Shown: positions 1 to 9,700, numbered from the stretch's first letter. The stretch: DNA of 64,000 bases from Massilia mucilaginosa (GCF_011682145.1 NZ_WHJH01000029.1:17496-81495); one strand, 5' to 3'. Numbers and translations are program-made. The notes: a model not told the origin generated them from the sequence alone.

Positions 1-2
1 GC

Positions 3-290
3 CTGTCGGCGGCCGAATTCGGCGACAGCGCGCGCCTGGCTGCGGCCCTGAAAATGCTGCCGGTCACGCTCAAGCGCGCGCGCCCGATCGACGAGGCGAT
101 CAGCAGCGCCGGCGGGGTGCGTTTCGACGCGCTCGACGCCAACGCCATGCTGCGCGCCGTGCCGGGGGTGTTCGCGGCCGGCGAGATGGTCGACTGGGAA
201 GCGCCGACCGGCGGCTACCTGCTCACCGCCTGCTTCGCCAGCGGCCGCGCCGCCGGCCTCGGGGCCTTGAACTGGCTCACTCGAAGCTGA
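3..290 (+). CDS. C-terminal end of a BaiN/HI0933-type FAD-dependent oxidoreductase (partial)
   Basis: The frame is open from the left edge and gives about 95 residues, so the start lies outside the window. The segment around GGVRFDALDANAMLRAVPG, followed by FAAGEMVDWEAPTGGYLL, matches the C-terminal FAD-contacting part of the HI0933/BaiN-like flavoprotein family: the GGV strand, then a GE.(L/V)D..APTGGY loop near the isoalloxazine ring. The N-terminal Rossmann fold is not visible. The last 14 bases overlap the convergent DUF2807 gene. The substrate is unknown in most members of this family. Confidence 0.75.
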   Translation: MSAAEFGDSARLAAALKMLPVTLKRARPIDEAISSAGGVRFDALDANAMLRAVPGVFAAGEMVDWEAPTGGYLLTACFASGRAAGLGALNWLTRS

Positions 291-1083
291 CGTCGCCCGA
301 GCCGTTGCGGCTGACGTTGCGCTGCTCGGGGCTGCCGTGCACGCTGATGTCGCCGCTGCCGCGCAGGTTGACCGAGGCGCTCTTGCGGGCCTGGACCACG
401 GCGCTGCCGGAACCCATCAGGTCGATGGTGACGGTCTCGGCGCTCAGGTGCTCTGCGTCCAGGTCGCCCGACCCCATCTGCGCCACCTTGAACGCCTTGG
501 CCGCGCCCACCACCGTCATGCTGCCCGAACCGACCACGTTGACATCGACCTTGTCGCTGCTGCCGCCGTTCAGTTCAATGTCGCCGCTGCCTTGCAGGAC
601 TGCCTCGATCTCGCGGTAGCGGCCGTTGAACTTGACGTCGCCGGAGCCGTGCAATTGCAGTTCGAGCTTGTCGCCGCTGAAACCGTTGACGGTGCTGTCG
701 CCGCTGCCCCGGATGCGCAAGGTGTCGAGCGCGGGCAGCACCAGTACCACTTGCAGCGGCTGCTTGTGGTGCAGCAGCATGCCCTTGGTTTCGATGTTGA
801 GCGTGCTGCCTTCGCCGACCGTTTCCACATTCCACAGCAGGCGCTGTTCGCCGCGCACGATCAGCGACGGCACCGCGCCCTGGCGCAAGGTCATGTCGAT
901 CGGGCCGCCGAGGTTGATGGTGGTGATGCCGCCCGAAACGGTGCGCGTTTCGCTGGTGACCATGCGGCCCTCGCGATTGCTCGGGCGCGTCGTGCCCTGG
1001 GCGCGCAGCATGCTGTAGAACAGGGCGATCAGCACGAACGCGAGGAGCAGCAGGCCGAAGCCGACTTTGAGTAGTGAGCGCAT
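277..1083 (-). CDS. DUF2807 (GIN-domain) envelope protein
   Basis: A 268-residue protein with a short N-terminal hydrophobic segment (VGFGLLLLAFVLIALFYSML), so it is membrane-anchored or exported. The rest is a repetitive right-handed beta structure in which a GSGD/GSGS motif recurs about every 20 residues (SGDSTV, GSGDVKF, GSGDIEL, GSGSMTV, GSGDLDA and so on). This is the hallmark of the DUF2807 head-GIN domain, a putative adhesin or auto-transporter-like family of unknown role. The ATG at 1083 is preceded by GGAGAA; the frame extends further upstream but would run into the neighbour. It follows the DUF1700 gene by 20 bp and is probably co-transcribed with it. Confidence 0.85.
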   Translation of the reverse strand: MRSLLKVGFGLLLLAFVLIALFYSMLRAQGTTRPSNREGRMVTSETRTVSGGITTINLGGPIDMTLRQGAVPSLIVRGEQRLLWNVETVGEGSTLNIETKGMLLHHKQPLQVVLVLPALDTLRIRGSGDSTVNGFSGDKLELQLHGSGDVKFNGRYREIEAVLQGSGDIELNGGSSDKVDVNVVGSGSMTVVGAAKAFKVAQMGSGDLDAEHLSAETVTIDLMGSGSAVVQARKSASVNLRGSGDISVHGSPEQRNVSRNGSGDVSFE

Positions 1084-1103
1084 AAGATTCTCCGGTTCCG
1101 CGT

Positions 1104-2045
1104 TCAGTTGCCCTTGAGCAGGGAAACATTCATGTCGATATAGCGGCGGAAGCCGATCATCGTGTATTTCGTAATGACCAGGCACAGCAGGAAGACGATG
1201 ATCCCGGCCAGTACGATGCCCAGCCCGAACAAGGTTTGCGTGGTGCGCGAACCGGGTTCCAGTTCGGTGGTGATGCGCACGCCGCGTCCGGCCGCTTCTT
1301 CGGCGCGGCGCACCACGCTGCGCTTCTCGACCTCGGCGCCGGCCGCGCGTGCCGCCGCCGCTTCCCTGGCGACCCGGCGTACCGCGTCGCCGGCTTCGCG
1401 CGCCACGCTGGCCGCTTCGCCGCTGCTGGCGATGGCTTCTTCGACCACGTCGCCGGCGTCGAGAATGGCGGCGGCGGTGTCGGCCTCGGCCTCGGCCTCG
1501 GTGTGCTTGACGTCATCGTTATCGATGCGCGCCTGGTGAAAATGCACGCCTTCTTCGCCGATGGAAACGATCACCTGGAGCTTGTCGCGTTCTTCCTCGG
1601 ACGCGTTTCTGAGGATCATCTCGCGGAACGGGCCGTCGAGCACCAGTTCGGTGGCGCCCGACAGGCCGCTGGCGGTAATGGCGATGCCGGCCACGTAAAA
1701 CGCCAGTCCGGCCGCGTACAGGATCGCCAGGAAGGCGGCGTACACCAGCGCCGGCACCACCATGAAGAGATTGAAGATGGCCAGGCCGGCGATCGACACC
1801 AGCAGGCGCAGCAGGTTGGCCGGGTTCTTCTTTTGCTCGAAAGAATGCATGTGCACGCTGGCGCGCAGGGTCATGGCGATCTTTTTCGGCTCGTCGAGTT
1901 CGGCGGCCACGTCTTCTTCGCTGCGTCCGGCGGCAACGCCGTCGACGAAGCGCTGTTCGTAATAGGCCAGGGTCTTGGCCTGGGTGTCGGCGGAAATGCC
2001 CGCCATGGCGCGCCGCAGCGCGTCGAGATAGTCGAGTTTGCCCAT
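1104..2045 (-). CDS. DUF1700/HAAS-domain membrane protein
   Basis: A 313-residue protein. The N-terminus (KLDYLDALRRAMAGI, a YYEQRFVDG helix, then a EEDVAAELDEPKKIA segment) is the HAAS/DUF1700 helical domain. Two or three hydrophobic helices follow (about residues 80-130), then an Ala/Glu-rich, probably coiled region (about 180-255) and a final transmembrane helix near the C-terminus. DUF1700 genes usually sit beside a PadR-type repressor and a DUF2807 gene. The DUF2807 partner is here, but I find no PadR gene immediately upstream, only a 45-codon frame. The likely role is envelope sensing or shape signalling; this is inferred from family context only. Confidence 0.8.
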   Translation of the reverse strand: MGKLDYLDALRRAMAGISADTQAKTLAYYEQRFVDGVAAGRSEEDVAAELDEPKKIAMTLRASVHMHSFEQKKNPANLLRLLVSIAGLAIFNLFMVVPALVYAAFLAILYAAGLAFYVAGIAITASGLSGATELVLDGPFREMILRNASEEERDKLQVIVSIGEEGVHFHQARIDNDDVKHTEAEAEADTAAAILDAGDVVEEAIASSGEAASVAREAGDAVRRVAREAAAARAAGAEVEKRSVVRRAEEAAGRGVRITTELEPGSRTTQTLFGLGIVLAGIIVFLLCLVITKYTMIGFRRYIDMNVSLLKGN

Positions 2046-2062
2046 GATGATCGCCTTGTTGA

Positions 2063-2200
2063 TCAGGAGTGGCTCAGCGCCACGCCCGAATGAAAAATCT
2101 GCAAGTCGCCGCCGAGCAAGTCGGGCATGACGATGACGGCGGTACTCGCGACCACAAAAGCCAGTAAAGCGAGTGCGCGAAGTCCGAGTGCGATGTTCAT
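2063..2200 (-). CDS. Small putative membrane peptide (45 aa)
   Basis: An open frame of 46 codons with an ATG start encodes MNIALGLRALALLAFVVAS followed by TAVIVMPDLLGG and a polar tail. The hydrophobic N-terminal half would form one transmembrane helix or a signal anchor. It lies between hpnE and the DUF1700 gene in the same orientation, ending 17 bp before the DUF1700 start, where a co-transcribed leader gene would be. The ribosome-binding site is weak. It is similar to nothing I recognise, so it may be a real small membrane protein or a chance frame. Confidence 0.45.
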   Translation of the reverse strand: MNIALGLRALALLAFVVASTAVIVMPDLLGGDLQIFHSGVALSHS

Positions 2201-2324
2201 GTACTGTCCGTGTAAAAAACCTGTTTCGATAGTGCTACTGTACGAAAACGGACGGTTCAGCTCCAGCGGAATGCGACAGGCTGCACTTTCTGCGCCGCAA
2301 ACGACCGAATCGGGGGATAGCCGT

Positions 2325-3662
2325 TCACTTGCGCTTGCCTGTGAACAGGCGGGCGGCGGCCACGCCGCTGCGCACGGCGGACTCGATGGTGGCCGGGTAG
2401 TCGCTGGCGGTGTAGTCGCCGGCCAGCGCCAGGCGCGCCAGCCCGGTATCGTTGGCCGGACGCGCCAGGCCGGGCGTGCAGGCGAAGGTGGCGCGTTTTT
2501 CGCTGATCACCTGGACCCAGTCCGGGCGCGCCAGTTCGGGGCGGTTCAAAACAACAGCCAACTGCTCGGCAACGGCCTGGGCCAGCGCCTCGCGTCCCAG
2601 TTCCGAGGCGGCGCCCGAGGCGCTGATGACCACCGAGAACATGCCGGCCTGGGCAGGATCGAGCTGGCCGCGGTCGAACACGAACTGGCCCCAGTGGCCG
2701 CTTGCCGCGTTGTCGCGCAGGGCGTAGAAGGGCAGATCGAGCCGGGTCGCGGCCGGATATTGCAGATAGCAGGTGGTGATCGGTTCGTACTCGAAGTGCC
2801 CGAGCGACGCCGCCAGCTCGGGCGCGCCGGCCTGTTCCAGCAGGGTGGCGGCGGCCGGCGGCGGCGTGGCGATGACCACGGCGTCGAACGCCTCGCTATC
2901 GCCAAGCAGCCAGCGGCCGCCCTGCGACGCGAGCGACGCCACCTTGGCGCCCAGGCGCACCGAGCCGCCCTTGCTGTCGACGAAGGCGGCGGCGGCGACC
3001 GGAAACAGCGCGCTCAGGTCCAGGCGCGGCAGCAGCATGTCGGAACTGGAACGGCTCGCGCCCAGGCTGTCGCGCAGCACGGCCAGGAACACCTGGGCCG
3101 AGGCGCGTTCGGGCGCGGTGTTGAGCGCGGCCAGGCACAGCGGGCGCCACATCAGTTCGATCAGGCGCTCGGTCTGGTCGTAGCGCTCCAGCAATTCGCT
3201 GACGCTGCAATCGTTGTGCAGGCGCCAGTCCATCCAGCGCGCGGTCGAGGAAAAGCGCGCCAGCGCCATCTTGTCGGCGAACGCCAGGCCGTCGGCGCGC
3301 AGCAGGGCGAGCGCCAGGTGCAGCGGCGCCGGCAGGCGCGGGGCCACGAAATCCATGCCGCCGCTGCCTTTGGGATAGCGCATCTGCAAGGGCAGGTGCA
3401 GCATGGCGGCGCCGGCGTCGATGCCGACCGCGCGCATCAGGCGCAGCGACTCCTTGTAGGCGCCGAGCAAGATGTGCTGGCCGTTGTCGAGCTGGCGGCC
3501 TTGCACGTCGACCGCGCGCGCCCGTCCGCCGAGCGTGCGGGCCGCTTCGAACAAGGTGACCTTGCAGCCGGCGCGCGCCAGTTCGACGGCCGCGCTGCAA
3601 CCGGCCCAGCCGGCGCCGATGACGGCGGCGCTGGCCGGCACGCCGGCCATGGCGTCAGCCAC
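2325..3662 (-). CDS. hpnE: Hydroxysqualene dehydroxylase HpnE
   Basis: A 445-residue FAD-dependent amine-oxidase-fold protein. The dinucleotide-binding motif VIGAGWAGCSAAVELARAG lies near the N-terminus, followed by the LGGRAR segment typical of squalene/phytoene desaturase relatives. A C-terminal LAGDYTASDYPATIESAVRSG segment closes the FAD site. HpnE reductively removes the hydroxyl of hydroxysqualene to give squalene, completing the HpnC/D/E route from farnesyl diphosphate. The frame opens with GTG at 3662, overlapping the hpnD stop by 8 bp; an ATG at 3650 is the alternative start. It is last in the hpnC-hpnD-hpnE order, which supports the call. Confidence 0.93.
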   Translation of the reverse strand: MADAMAGVPASAAVIGAGWAGCSAAVELARAGCKVTLFEAARTLGGRARAVDVQGRQLDNGQHILLGAYKESLRLMRAVGIDAGAAMLHLPLQMRYPKGSGGMDFVAPRLPAPLHLALALLRADGLAFADKMALARFSSTARWMDWRLHNDCSVSELLERYDQTERLIELMWRPLCLAALNTAPERASAQVFLAVLRDSLGASRSSSDMLLPRLDLSALFPVAAAAFVDSKGGSVRLGAKVASLASQGGRWLLGDSEAFDAVVIATPPPAAATLLEQAGAPELAASLGHFEYEPITTCYLQYPAATRLDLPFYALRDNAASGHWGQFVFDRGQLDPAQAGMFSVVISASGAASELGREALAQAVAEQLAVVLNRPELARPDWVQVISEKRATFACTPGLARPANDTGLARLALAGDYTASDYPATIESAVRSGVAAARLFTGKRK

Positions 3663-4488
3663 GGATGTAGGTCTTCCACGCCAGCCAGAGTTTGCGCAGC
3701 GGCGTGAGCGAGATGCGCTGGTTCAGGACGTGGAACTTGTCGCGCTCGATTTCGTCGAGCACGGTGCGGTAGATGGCCGCCATCATCAGGCCGGGCCGCT
3801 GGGCGCGCCGGTCTTCTTTCGGCAGCAGGGCGAAAGCGTCGTCGTAGACTTTTTGCGCGCGTTCGGTCTGGAAACGCATCAGGTTTTCGAACTTGTCGCT
3901 GTGGCGCGCGTTGAGCAGGTCGGCCGCCGTCACCCCGAACTGTTGCAATTCGTTGACGGGCAGGTAAATACGGCCCTTGCGCGCATCTTCGCCCACATCG
4001 CGAATGATGTTGGTCAACTGGAACGCCAGGCCCAGCTGTTCGGCGTACTCCAGCGTCTTCGGATTGGTCACGCCGAAAATGCTGGCCGACAAAATGCCGA
4101 CCACGCTGGCCACGTGCCAGCAGTAGCGCTTCATGGCCGTGTAGTCGAGGTAGCGGGTCTGGTCGAGGTCCATTTCCATGCCGTCCACGATGGCCTGCAT
4201 GTGCTTTTCCTGCAGGCTGTAGACCGCCAGGTGCGGCTGCAAGGCTTGCGTCACCGGGTGCGTGGGCGTGCCGGCGTACATGCTCGCCAGTTCAGTGCGC
4301 CACCAGGCCAGCTTGATGCGCGCGATCGACTGGTCGGTGCATTCGTCGACCGTGTCGTCCACCTCGCGGCAAAAGGCGTACAGCGCGGTAATGGCGCGGC
4401 GCCGCTCCGGCGGCAGGAACAGGAAGCTGTAATAGAAGCTGGAGCCGCTCTGGACGGTCTTTTGTTGGCAGTATTCGTCAGGAGACAT
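3655..4488 (-). CDS. hpnD: Presqualene diphosphate synthase HpnD
   Basis: A 277-residue trans-isoprenyl diphosphate synthase of the squalene/phytoene synthase family. It carries the first Asp-rich motif (CREVDDTVDEC, near residue 45) and the second (NIIRDVGEDARKGRIYLP), which bind the Mg-diphosphates. HpnD condenses two farnesyl diphosphates to presqualene diphosphate, the substrate for HpnC. The ATG at 4488 is preferred to a TTG two codons upstream. The gene lies 109 bp after hpnC and overlaps hpnE. Phytoene synthase is the alternative, but the HpnC/D/E triplet makes the hopanoid or squalene route far likelier. Confidence 0.93.
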   Translation of the reverse strand: MSPDEYCQQKTVQSGSSFYYSFLFLPPERRRAITALYAFCREVDDTVDECTDQSIARIKLAWWRTELASMYAGTPTHPVTQALQPHLAVYSLQEKHMQAIVDGMEMDLDQTRYLDYTAMKRYCWHVASVVGILSASIFGVTNPKTLEYAEQLGLAFQLTNIIRDVGEDARKGRIYLPVNELQQFGVTAADLLNARHSDKFENLMRFQTERAQKVYDDAFALLPKEDRRAQRPGLMMAAIYRTVLDEIERDKFHVLNQRISLTPLRKLWLAWKTYIRG

Positions 4489-4597
4489 GGTCAAAAATGC
4501 AAGGGTGTGCGAAGCGAAGCCGCTATTCTATAGCCGATGCGCCCCGGACGAGAGGGGCGATGACGGTTTTTTCGCGGGCAAGGGCAGTTACAGCGGT

Positions 4598-5407
4598 TCA
4601 CATCCGCAGCGCGCGCCACAGAATGGCGATCCAGTCAGGCAGTTTGAGCTGCGGGCGCTGGTTGAAGACGTCGTAGTCGGCTTTCTCGATTTCTTCCAGG
4701 ATGCGCAGGCCGCCCTGGATCACCAGCCGCAATTCCCAGCCGATGCGGCCCGGCAAACGGCGCGCCAGCGGGGCGCCGCTTTGCATCAGGGCGCGCGCAC
4801 GCGCCACCTCGAAGGCCATCAGCGGGCGCCAGTTGCCGCCGGTATTGTGTTTGTCGAGCTCTTCAGGCGCCACGCCGAAGCGCTGCAAGTCATCCATCGG
4901 GATGTAAATACGGTCTTTTTGACGGTCGATGCCGACATCTTGCAGGAAGTTGATCAGTTGCAGTGCCGAGCAGATGGCGTCGGAATCGCGCACGTTGGCC
5001 TCGTCCACGGCGCCGTACAGCGACAGCATCAGCAAACCGACCGGATTGGCCGAGCGCCGGCAGTAGTCGAGCAGCAGGTCGACGTTCGCATAGCGTTTGG
5101 TATCGACATCCTGCTTGAAGGCCGAGAGCAAGTCGTAAAATGGTTGCAGCGGCAGCTTGTACTGGGCGATCACTTCGGCCAGGCGGCGGAACAGCGTCTC
5201 GCGCTGGTGCTCGCCGCGGCCGATGGCGTCGAGCGCGGCTTCGTAGGCGGTCAGGGCGCTCAGGCGCTCCGGGCCGCTGGCGTCGCCTTCGTCGGCGATA
5301 TCGTCCGCCGTGCGGGCGAAGGCGTAAATCGCTTCGACCGCCGGCACCAGCCGCCTGGGCAGCAAAATCGAGGCAACAGGGAAATTCTCGTAGTGATCGA
5401 CAGGCAT
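4598..5407 (-). CDS. hpnC: Hydroxysqualene synthase HpnC
   Basis: A 269-residue squalene/phytoene synthase-family protein and paralogue of the downstream HpnD. Conserved motifs are FARTADDIADEGD near residue 35 and NFLQDVGIDRQKDRIYIP in the second half. HpnC converts presqualene diphosphate to hydroxysqualene. It is the first gene of a minus-strand run with hpnD and hpnE. Its start lies about 165 bp from the GTG of the divergent RND adaptor, so both may be read from the AT-rich interval at 5408-5570. No squalene-hopene cyclase or other hpn gene is inside the window, so the end product made from squalene cannot be stated. Confidence 0.92.
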   Translation of the reverse strand: MPVDHYENFPVASILLPRRLVPAVEAIYAFARTADDIADEGDASGPERLSALTAYEAALDAIGRGEHQRETLFRRLAEVIAQYKLPLQPFYDLLSAFKQDVDTKRYANVDLLLDYCRRSANPVGLLMLSLYGAVDEANVRDSDAICSALQLINFLQDVGIDRQKDRIYIPMDDLQRFGVAPEELDKHNTGGNWRPLMAFEVARARALMQSGAPLARRLPGRIGWELRLVIQGGLRILEEIEKADYDVFNQRPQLKLPDWIAILWRALRM

Positions 5408-5432
5408 GGCTTATTAATGACGCAAAAGTCAT

Positions 5433-5460
5433 TTGCAAATAAAACTTGCAGGATTATAAT
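5433..5460 (+). promoter_or_regulatory. Sigma70-type promoter of the RND efflux operon
   Basis: TTGCAA (5433-5438) and a perfect TATAAT (5455-5460) are separated by 16 bp in an AT-rich island of an otherwise GC-rich sequence. They point toward the adaptor gene that starts at 5571. A palindrome follows directly after the -10 box, in the position of the transcription start. Confidence 0.65.
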
Positions 5461-5462
5461 TA

Positions 5463-5482
5463 CTAACCAGAAAGTCAGTTAG
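5463..5482. promoter_or_regulatory. Candidate repressor operator (inverted repeat) at the RND promoter
   Basis: CTAACCAGAAAGTCAGTTAG has outer arms CTAAC and GTTAG around a 10-bp centre, and starts 3 bp after the -10 hexamer. A repressor bound here would block transcription initiation, as TetR/AcrR-type regulators do at RND operons. No TetR-type gene lies next to it in this window, so the cognate regulator would be encoded elsewhere. Confidence 0.4.
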
Positions 5483-5570
5483 CTCTCAGGGTCGGCGAAG
5501 TAAGTAGTAGCATCCCGACATCATCGCCGTGCCCTCGGGTGGCGCCCACCGCATAGTAAAGGAAAACACC

Positions 5571-6737
5571 GTGTTCCCCGTGAAAAACCTGCGCCAAAGA
5601 CCTTTGGCACCGACGACCATTCTCAGCGCCGCCATCATGGCCGCCTTGCTGGCAGCCTGTTCCAAGCCCGTGGAGAAGAAGGAAGACATTCGTCCGGTGC
5701 GCGCCATCGTGCTCAGCGCCAGCACCGTCGGCGTGAACGCCGAGTTCGCCGGTGAGGTGCGCGCGCGGGTCGAATCGCGTCTCGGGTTCCGGGTGGGCGG
5801 CAAGATTACCGCGCGCAAGGTCGATGCCGGCACCGTGGTCAAGAAGGGCCAGGTGCTGATGCAGCTCGACCCGCAAGACTTGCAACTGTCGCAGGCCCAG
5901 GCCAAGGCCAACCTGCGCGCCGCCGAAACCGGACGCGACCTGGCCAAGGCCGAGCTCAAGCGCTATCAGGAATTGCGCGTGAAGAATTTTGTCAGCCAGG
6001 CTGTGCTGGACGCCAAGCAATCGGCCTACAGTTCGGCCCAGGCGACGGTCGATGCGGCCCAGGCCGCGTATTTCGGGCAGTCCAACCAGGCCGGCTATGC
6101 CACCCTGGTGTCGGATGTCGATGGCGTGGTCACCGCGGTGGACGCCGAAGTGGGGCAGGTGGTCTCGCCCGGCACGCCGGTGGTGCGCGTGGCCAAGATG
6201 GGCGAGAAGGAAATCGTCATCGGTTTGCCGGAAGACAAGGTCGACCAACTGCGCAAACTCAGCGACGTGACCGTGCGCCTGTGGGCCAACAAGGATGTGG
6301 TCATTCCCGGCAAGGTGCGCGAAGTCTCGCCGGTGGCCGACCCCGCCACCCGTACTTACGCGGTCAAGGTCTCGATTCCCGACAGCGCGGCCGACGTCAA
6401 GCTGGGCATGACCGCGATGGTGCAGTTCGCCAGCACCATGGCCACGCCGCAAATCAAGGTGCCGCTGACCGCCTTGTTCCATGAAAAGAACACCACCTCG
6501 GTGTGGGTGGTCGACAAGGGCGTGGTGCGCATGGTGCCCGTGACCGTGGCCGGCACCTCCGCCAACGATGTGGTGCTGGCCGGTGGCGTGAGCGCCGGGC
6601 AGACCGTGGTGACGGCCGGCGTGAACCTGATCAAGCCGGGCCAGAAAGTGACGATCCTGCCGCCGGATACCTCGTCGAGCGACCCGCTTCCCGCACAGAA
6701 GAGCGCGGCCGCGCCTCAGGTCGAGGTCGCCAAATGA
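5571..6737 (+). CDS. RND efflux periplasmic adaptor (membrane fusion) lipoprotein
   Basis: A 388-residue protein starting at GTG 5571, a few bases after an AAGGAAA ribosome-binding site. The N-terminus contains a lipoprotein signal ending in ALLAACSK, so the mature protein would be lipidated on Cys in the periplasm. The order is the usual one: lipoyl/hairpin region (VRARVESRLGFRVGGK, then AGTVVKKGQVLMQLD), an alpha-helical hairpin rich in Ala, Lys and Gln (about 90-160), return strand (SDVDGVVTAVDAEVGQVV), beta-barrel and membrane-proximal domains. It links the inner-membrane pump to an outer-membrane channel. The stop overlaps the pump start (ATGA). No outer-membrane factor gene is adjacent. 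Confidence 0.9.
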   Translation: MFPVKNLRQRPLAPTTILSAAIMAALLAACSKPVEKKEDIRPVRAIVLSASTVGVNAEFAGEVRARVESRLGFRVGGKITARKVDAGTVVKKGQVLMQLDPQDLQLSQAQAKANLRAAETGRDLAKAELKRYQELRVKNFVSQAVLDAKQSAYSSAQATVDAAQAAYFGQSNQAGYATLVSDVDGVVTAVDAEVGQVVSPGTPVVRVAKMGEKEIVIGLPEDKVDQLRKLSDVTVRLWANKDVVIPGKVREVSPVADPATRTYAVKVSIPDSAADVKLGMTAMVQFASTMATPQIKVPLTALFHEKNTTSVWVVDKGVVRMVPVTVAGTSANDVVLAGGVSAGQTVVTAGVNLIKPGQKVTILPPDTSSSDPLPAQKSAAAPQVEVAK

Positions 6738-9700
6738 AGGGATTCAATCTTTCTCGCTGGGCACTCGAACATATCCCGCTGACGCGCTACCTGATCGTGG
6801 CGCTGCTGCTGGGCGGAGTGATCAGCTACATGAACCTGGGGCAGGATGAAGATCCGCCGTTTACCTTCCGCGTGATGGTGGTGCGCGCCATCTGGCCGGG
6901 CGCGACCGCGGTGCAGATGGCCGAGCAGGTCACCGACAAGTTGGAGAAGAAGCTGCAGGAAACGCCCTACATCGACAAGATCAAGAGCTATTCCAAGCCG
7001 GGCGAAGTGATCATCATCCTGCAGCTGCGCGAATCGACGCCGCCGCGCGAGACCGCCAACTCCTGGTACCAGGTGCGCAAAAAGATCGGCGACATCAAGG
7101 GCACTTTGCCGCCCGGCGTGATCGGGCCGTTCTTCAACGATGAATTCGGCGACACCTACGGCTCGATCTTCGCGCTCTCGGCCGACGGCTTCAACTATGC
7201 CGAGGTCAAGGAATACGCCGACTTCGTGCGCCAGCAACTGCTGCAAGTGCCGCTGGTCTCGAAAGTCGAGCAATTCGGCGTGCAGGCTGAAAAACTCAAC
7301 ATCGAGTTTTCGCACAAGAAATTCGCGCAGCTCGGCGTGCCGTTCGAAGTCATCGCCAACCAGATCGCCACCCAGAACGCGGTCGAAGCGACCGGCGTGC
7401 TGGTCACGCCGACCGACAACCTGCAAGTGCGCGTCAGCGGCGCGTTGACCACCGCCAAGGACCTGGAAAACCTGGAACTGCGCGCCAACGGCACCACCTT
7501 CCGCCTGGGCGATTTTGCGACCGTCAAGCGCGAGTACGAAGATCCGCCGGTCGAAAAGATGCGCTTTAACGGCAAGGAAGTCATCGGCCTCGGCGTGTCG
7601 ATGGAAAAGGGCGGCAACATCATTCAGATGGGCAAAGGCCTGGAAGAAACTGTGGCGCGCATCAAGGCCAAGCTGCCGGTCGGCATCGAACTGGAACGGG
7701 TATCGGACCAGCCGCGCGCGGTGACGGCCTCGGTGAGCGAATTCATCAAGGTGCTGATCGAAGCGGTGGTGATCGTGCTGGCGGTCAGTTTCCTGGCGCT
7801 CGGTTTGCACACCAAGCCGCTGCGCATCGATGCGCGGCCGGGGTTGGTGGTGGCGCTGACGATTCCGCTGGTGCTGGCGATTACCTTCTTGTTCATGCGC
7901 TTTTTCAACATCGACCTGCACAAGATTTCGCTCGGGGCGCTGATCATCGCGCTCGGCCTGCTGGTCGATGACGCCATCATCGCCGTCGAAATGATGGTGC
8001 GCAAGATGGAGGAGGGCATGTCGCGCTTCGACGCGGCCACTTTCGCCTACACCTCGACCGCGATGCCGATGCTGACCGGCACCCTGATCACGGCGGCGGG
8101 CTTCCTGCCGATCGGCCTGGCCAAGTCGGCGGCCGGCGAATACACCTTTTCGATGTTCTCGGTGAATGCGATCGCGCTCCTGATTTCGTGGCTGGTGGCC
8201 GTGATATTTACGCCGTACATCGGCTACATGATCCTCAAGGTCAAGCCGCACGCGGCCGGCGAGGGCGAGCACGACATGTTCAACACGCCGGGTTTCCAGC
8301 GCTTCCGCCGGGTCGTCACCTGGTGCGTGGAGTGGCGCAAGACCACCATCGCGCTGAGCTTGGGCGTGTTCTTCCTGGGCGTGTACGGCTTCAACTTCAT
8401 CGAGAAGCAGTTCTTCCCGGATTCGAGCCGGCCCGAGCTGATGGTCGAGATGTGGACGCCGGAAGGCACCGCGTTCAAGGCCAACGAAGCGCTGGTCAAA
8501 AAGTTCGAGAAGCTGATGGCCAAGGAAACCAATGTCGAGAGCGTGACCAGCTACGTCGGCAACGGCAGCCCGCGTTTCTATTTGCCGCTGGACCAGATCT
8601 TCCCGCAATCGAACGTGTCGCAGATCGTCGTGCTGGCCAAGGGGCTGGAGCATCGCGAGTCGCTGCGCCTGAAGATTGTCGACATCTTCGCCAAGGATTT
8701 CCCGGAAGTGCGTGGGCGGGTCAAATTGCTGCCGAACGGGCCGCCGGTGCCGTATCCGGTGCAGTTCCGCGTTGCCGGTCCCGAAATCGCGGTCGTGCGC
8801 GACTTTGCCGACAAGGTCAAGGACATCATGCGCGCCAACCCGAATGCCATTGGCGTCAATGACAACTGGAACGAATCGGTCAAGGTGCTGCGCCTCGACC
8901 TGGACCAGGAAAAACTGCGCGCACTGGGCGTGACCTCGCAAACGGTGATGCGCGCGGCGAATACCATTCTGTCGGGCACCACCATCGGCCAGTTCCGCGA
9001 GGACAACAAGCTGATCGATATCGTGATCCGCCAGCCGGTCGAAGAGCGCGCCACCATTGCGGTGCTCAACGACACGAATATCCCGACCGCATCGGGCAAG
9101 TCGGTGACGATGTCGCAGATTGCGCGTGCGCACTTTGTGTGGGAACCGGGCGTGGTGTGGCGTGAAGGCCGCGAATGGGCGATCACGGCGCAGGCCGATG
9201 TGGTCGACGGCATCCAGGGGCCGACCGTGTCGGATCAGATCGGCCTGAAACTGGCCGACCTGCGCGCGGCGCTGCCGCCGGGCTACACCATCTCGCTGGC
9301 GGGCGCCGCCGCCGACAGCGCGGCGGCGGAAGCGTCGATTGCGGCGAATGTGCCGCTGGTGCTGTTCATCGTGTTCACCCTGCTGATGCTGCAGCTGCAC
9401 AGCTTCTCGCGTTCGCTGCTGGTGTTCCTGACCGGACCGCTCGGTGTGGCCGGTGCGGCGATGGCGCTGCTGATCCTGGACCGGCCGTTCGGCTTTGTCG
9501 CGAATCTGGGCGTGATTGCCCTGTTCGGGATGATCATTCGTAACTCGGTGATCCTGGTCGACCAGATCGAGCAGGATATCGCCGCCGGCGCGGAGCCGTG
9601 GCATGCGGTGATCGAGGCGGCGGTACGTCGTTGCCGGCCGATCATCCTGACGGCGGCCGCGGCCGCGCTGGCGATGATTCCGCTGTCGCGTTCGGTGTTC

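Noticed and set aside
1236..2093. Plus-strand frame (285 codons) opposite the DUF1700 gene
   Set aside because: No start signal, Gly/His/Ala-rich composition and complete overlap with a recognisable minus-strand family.
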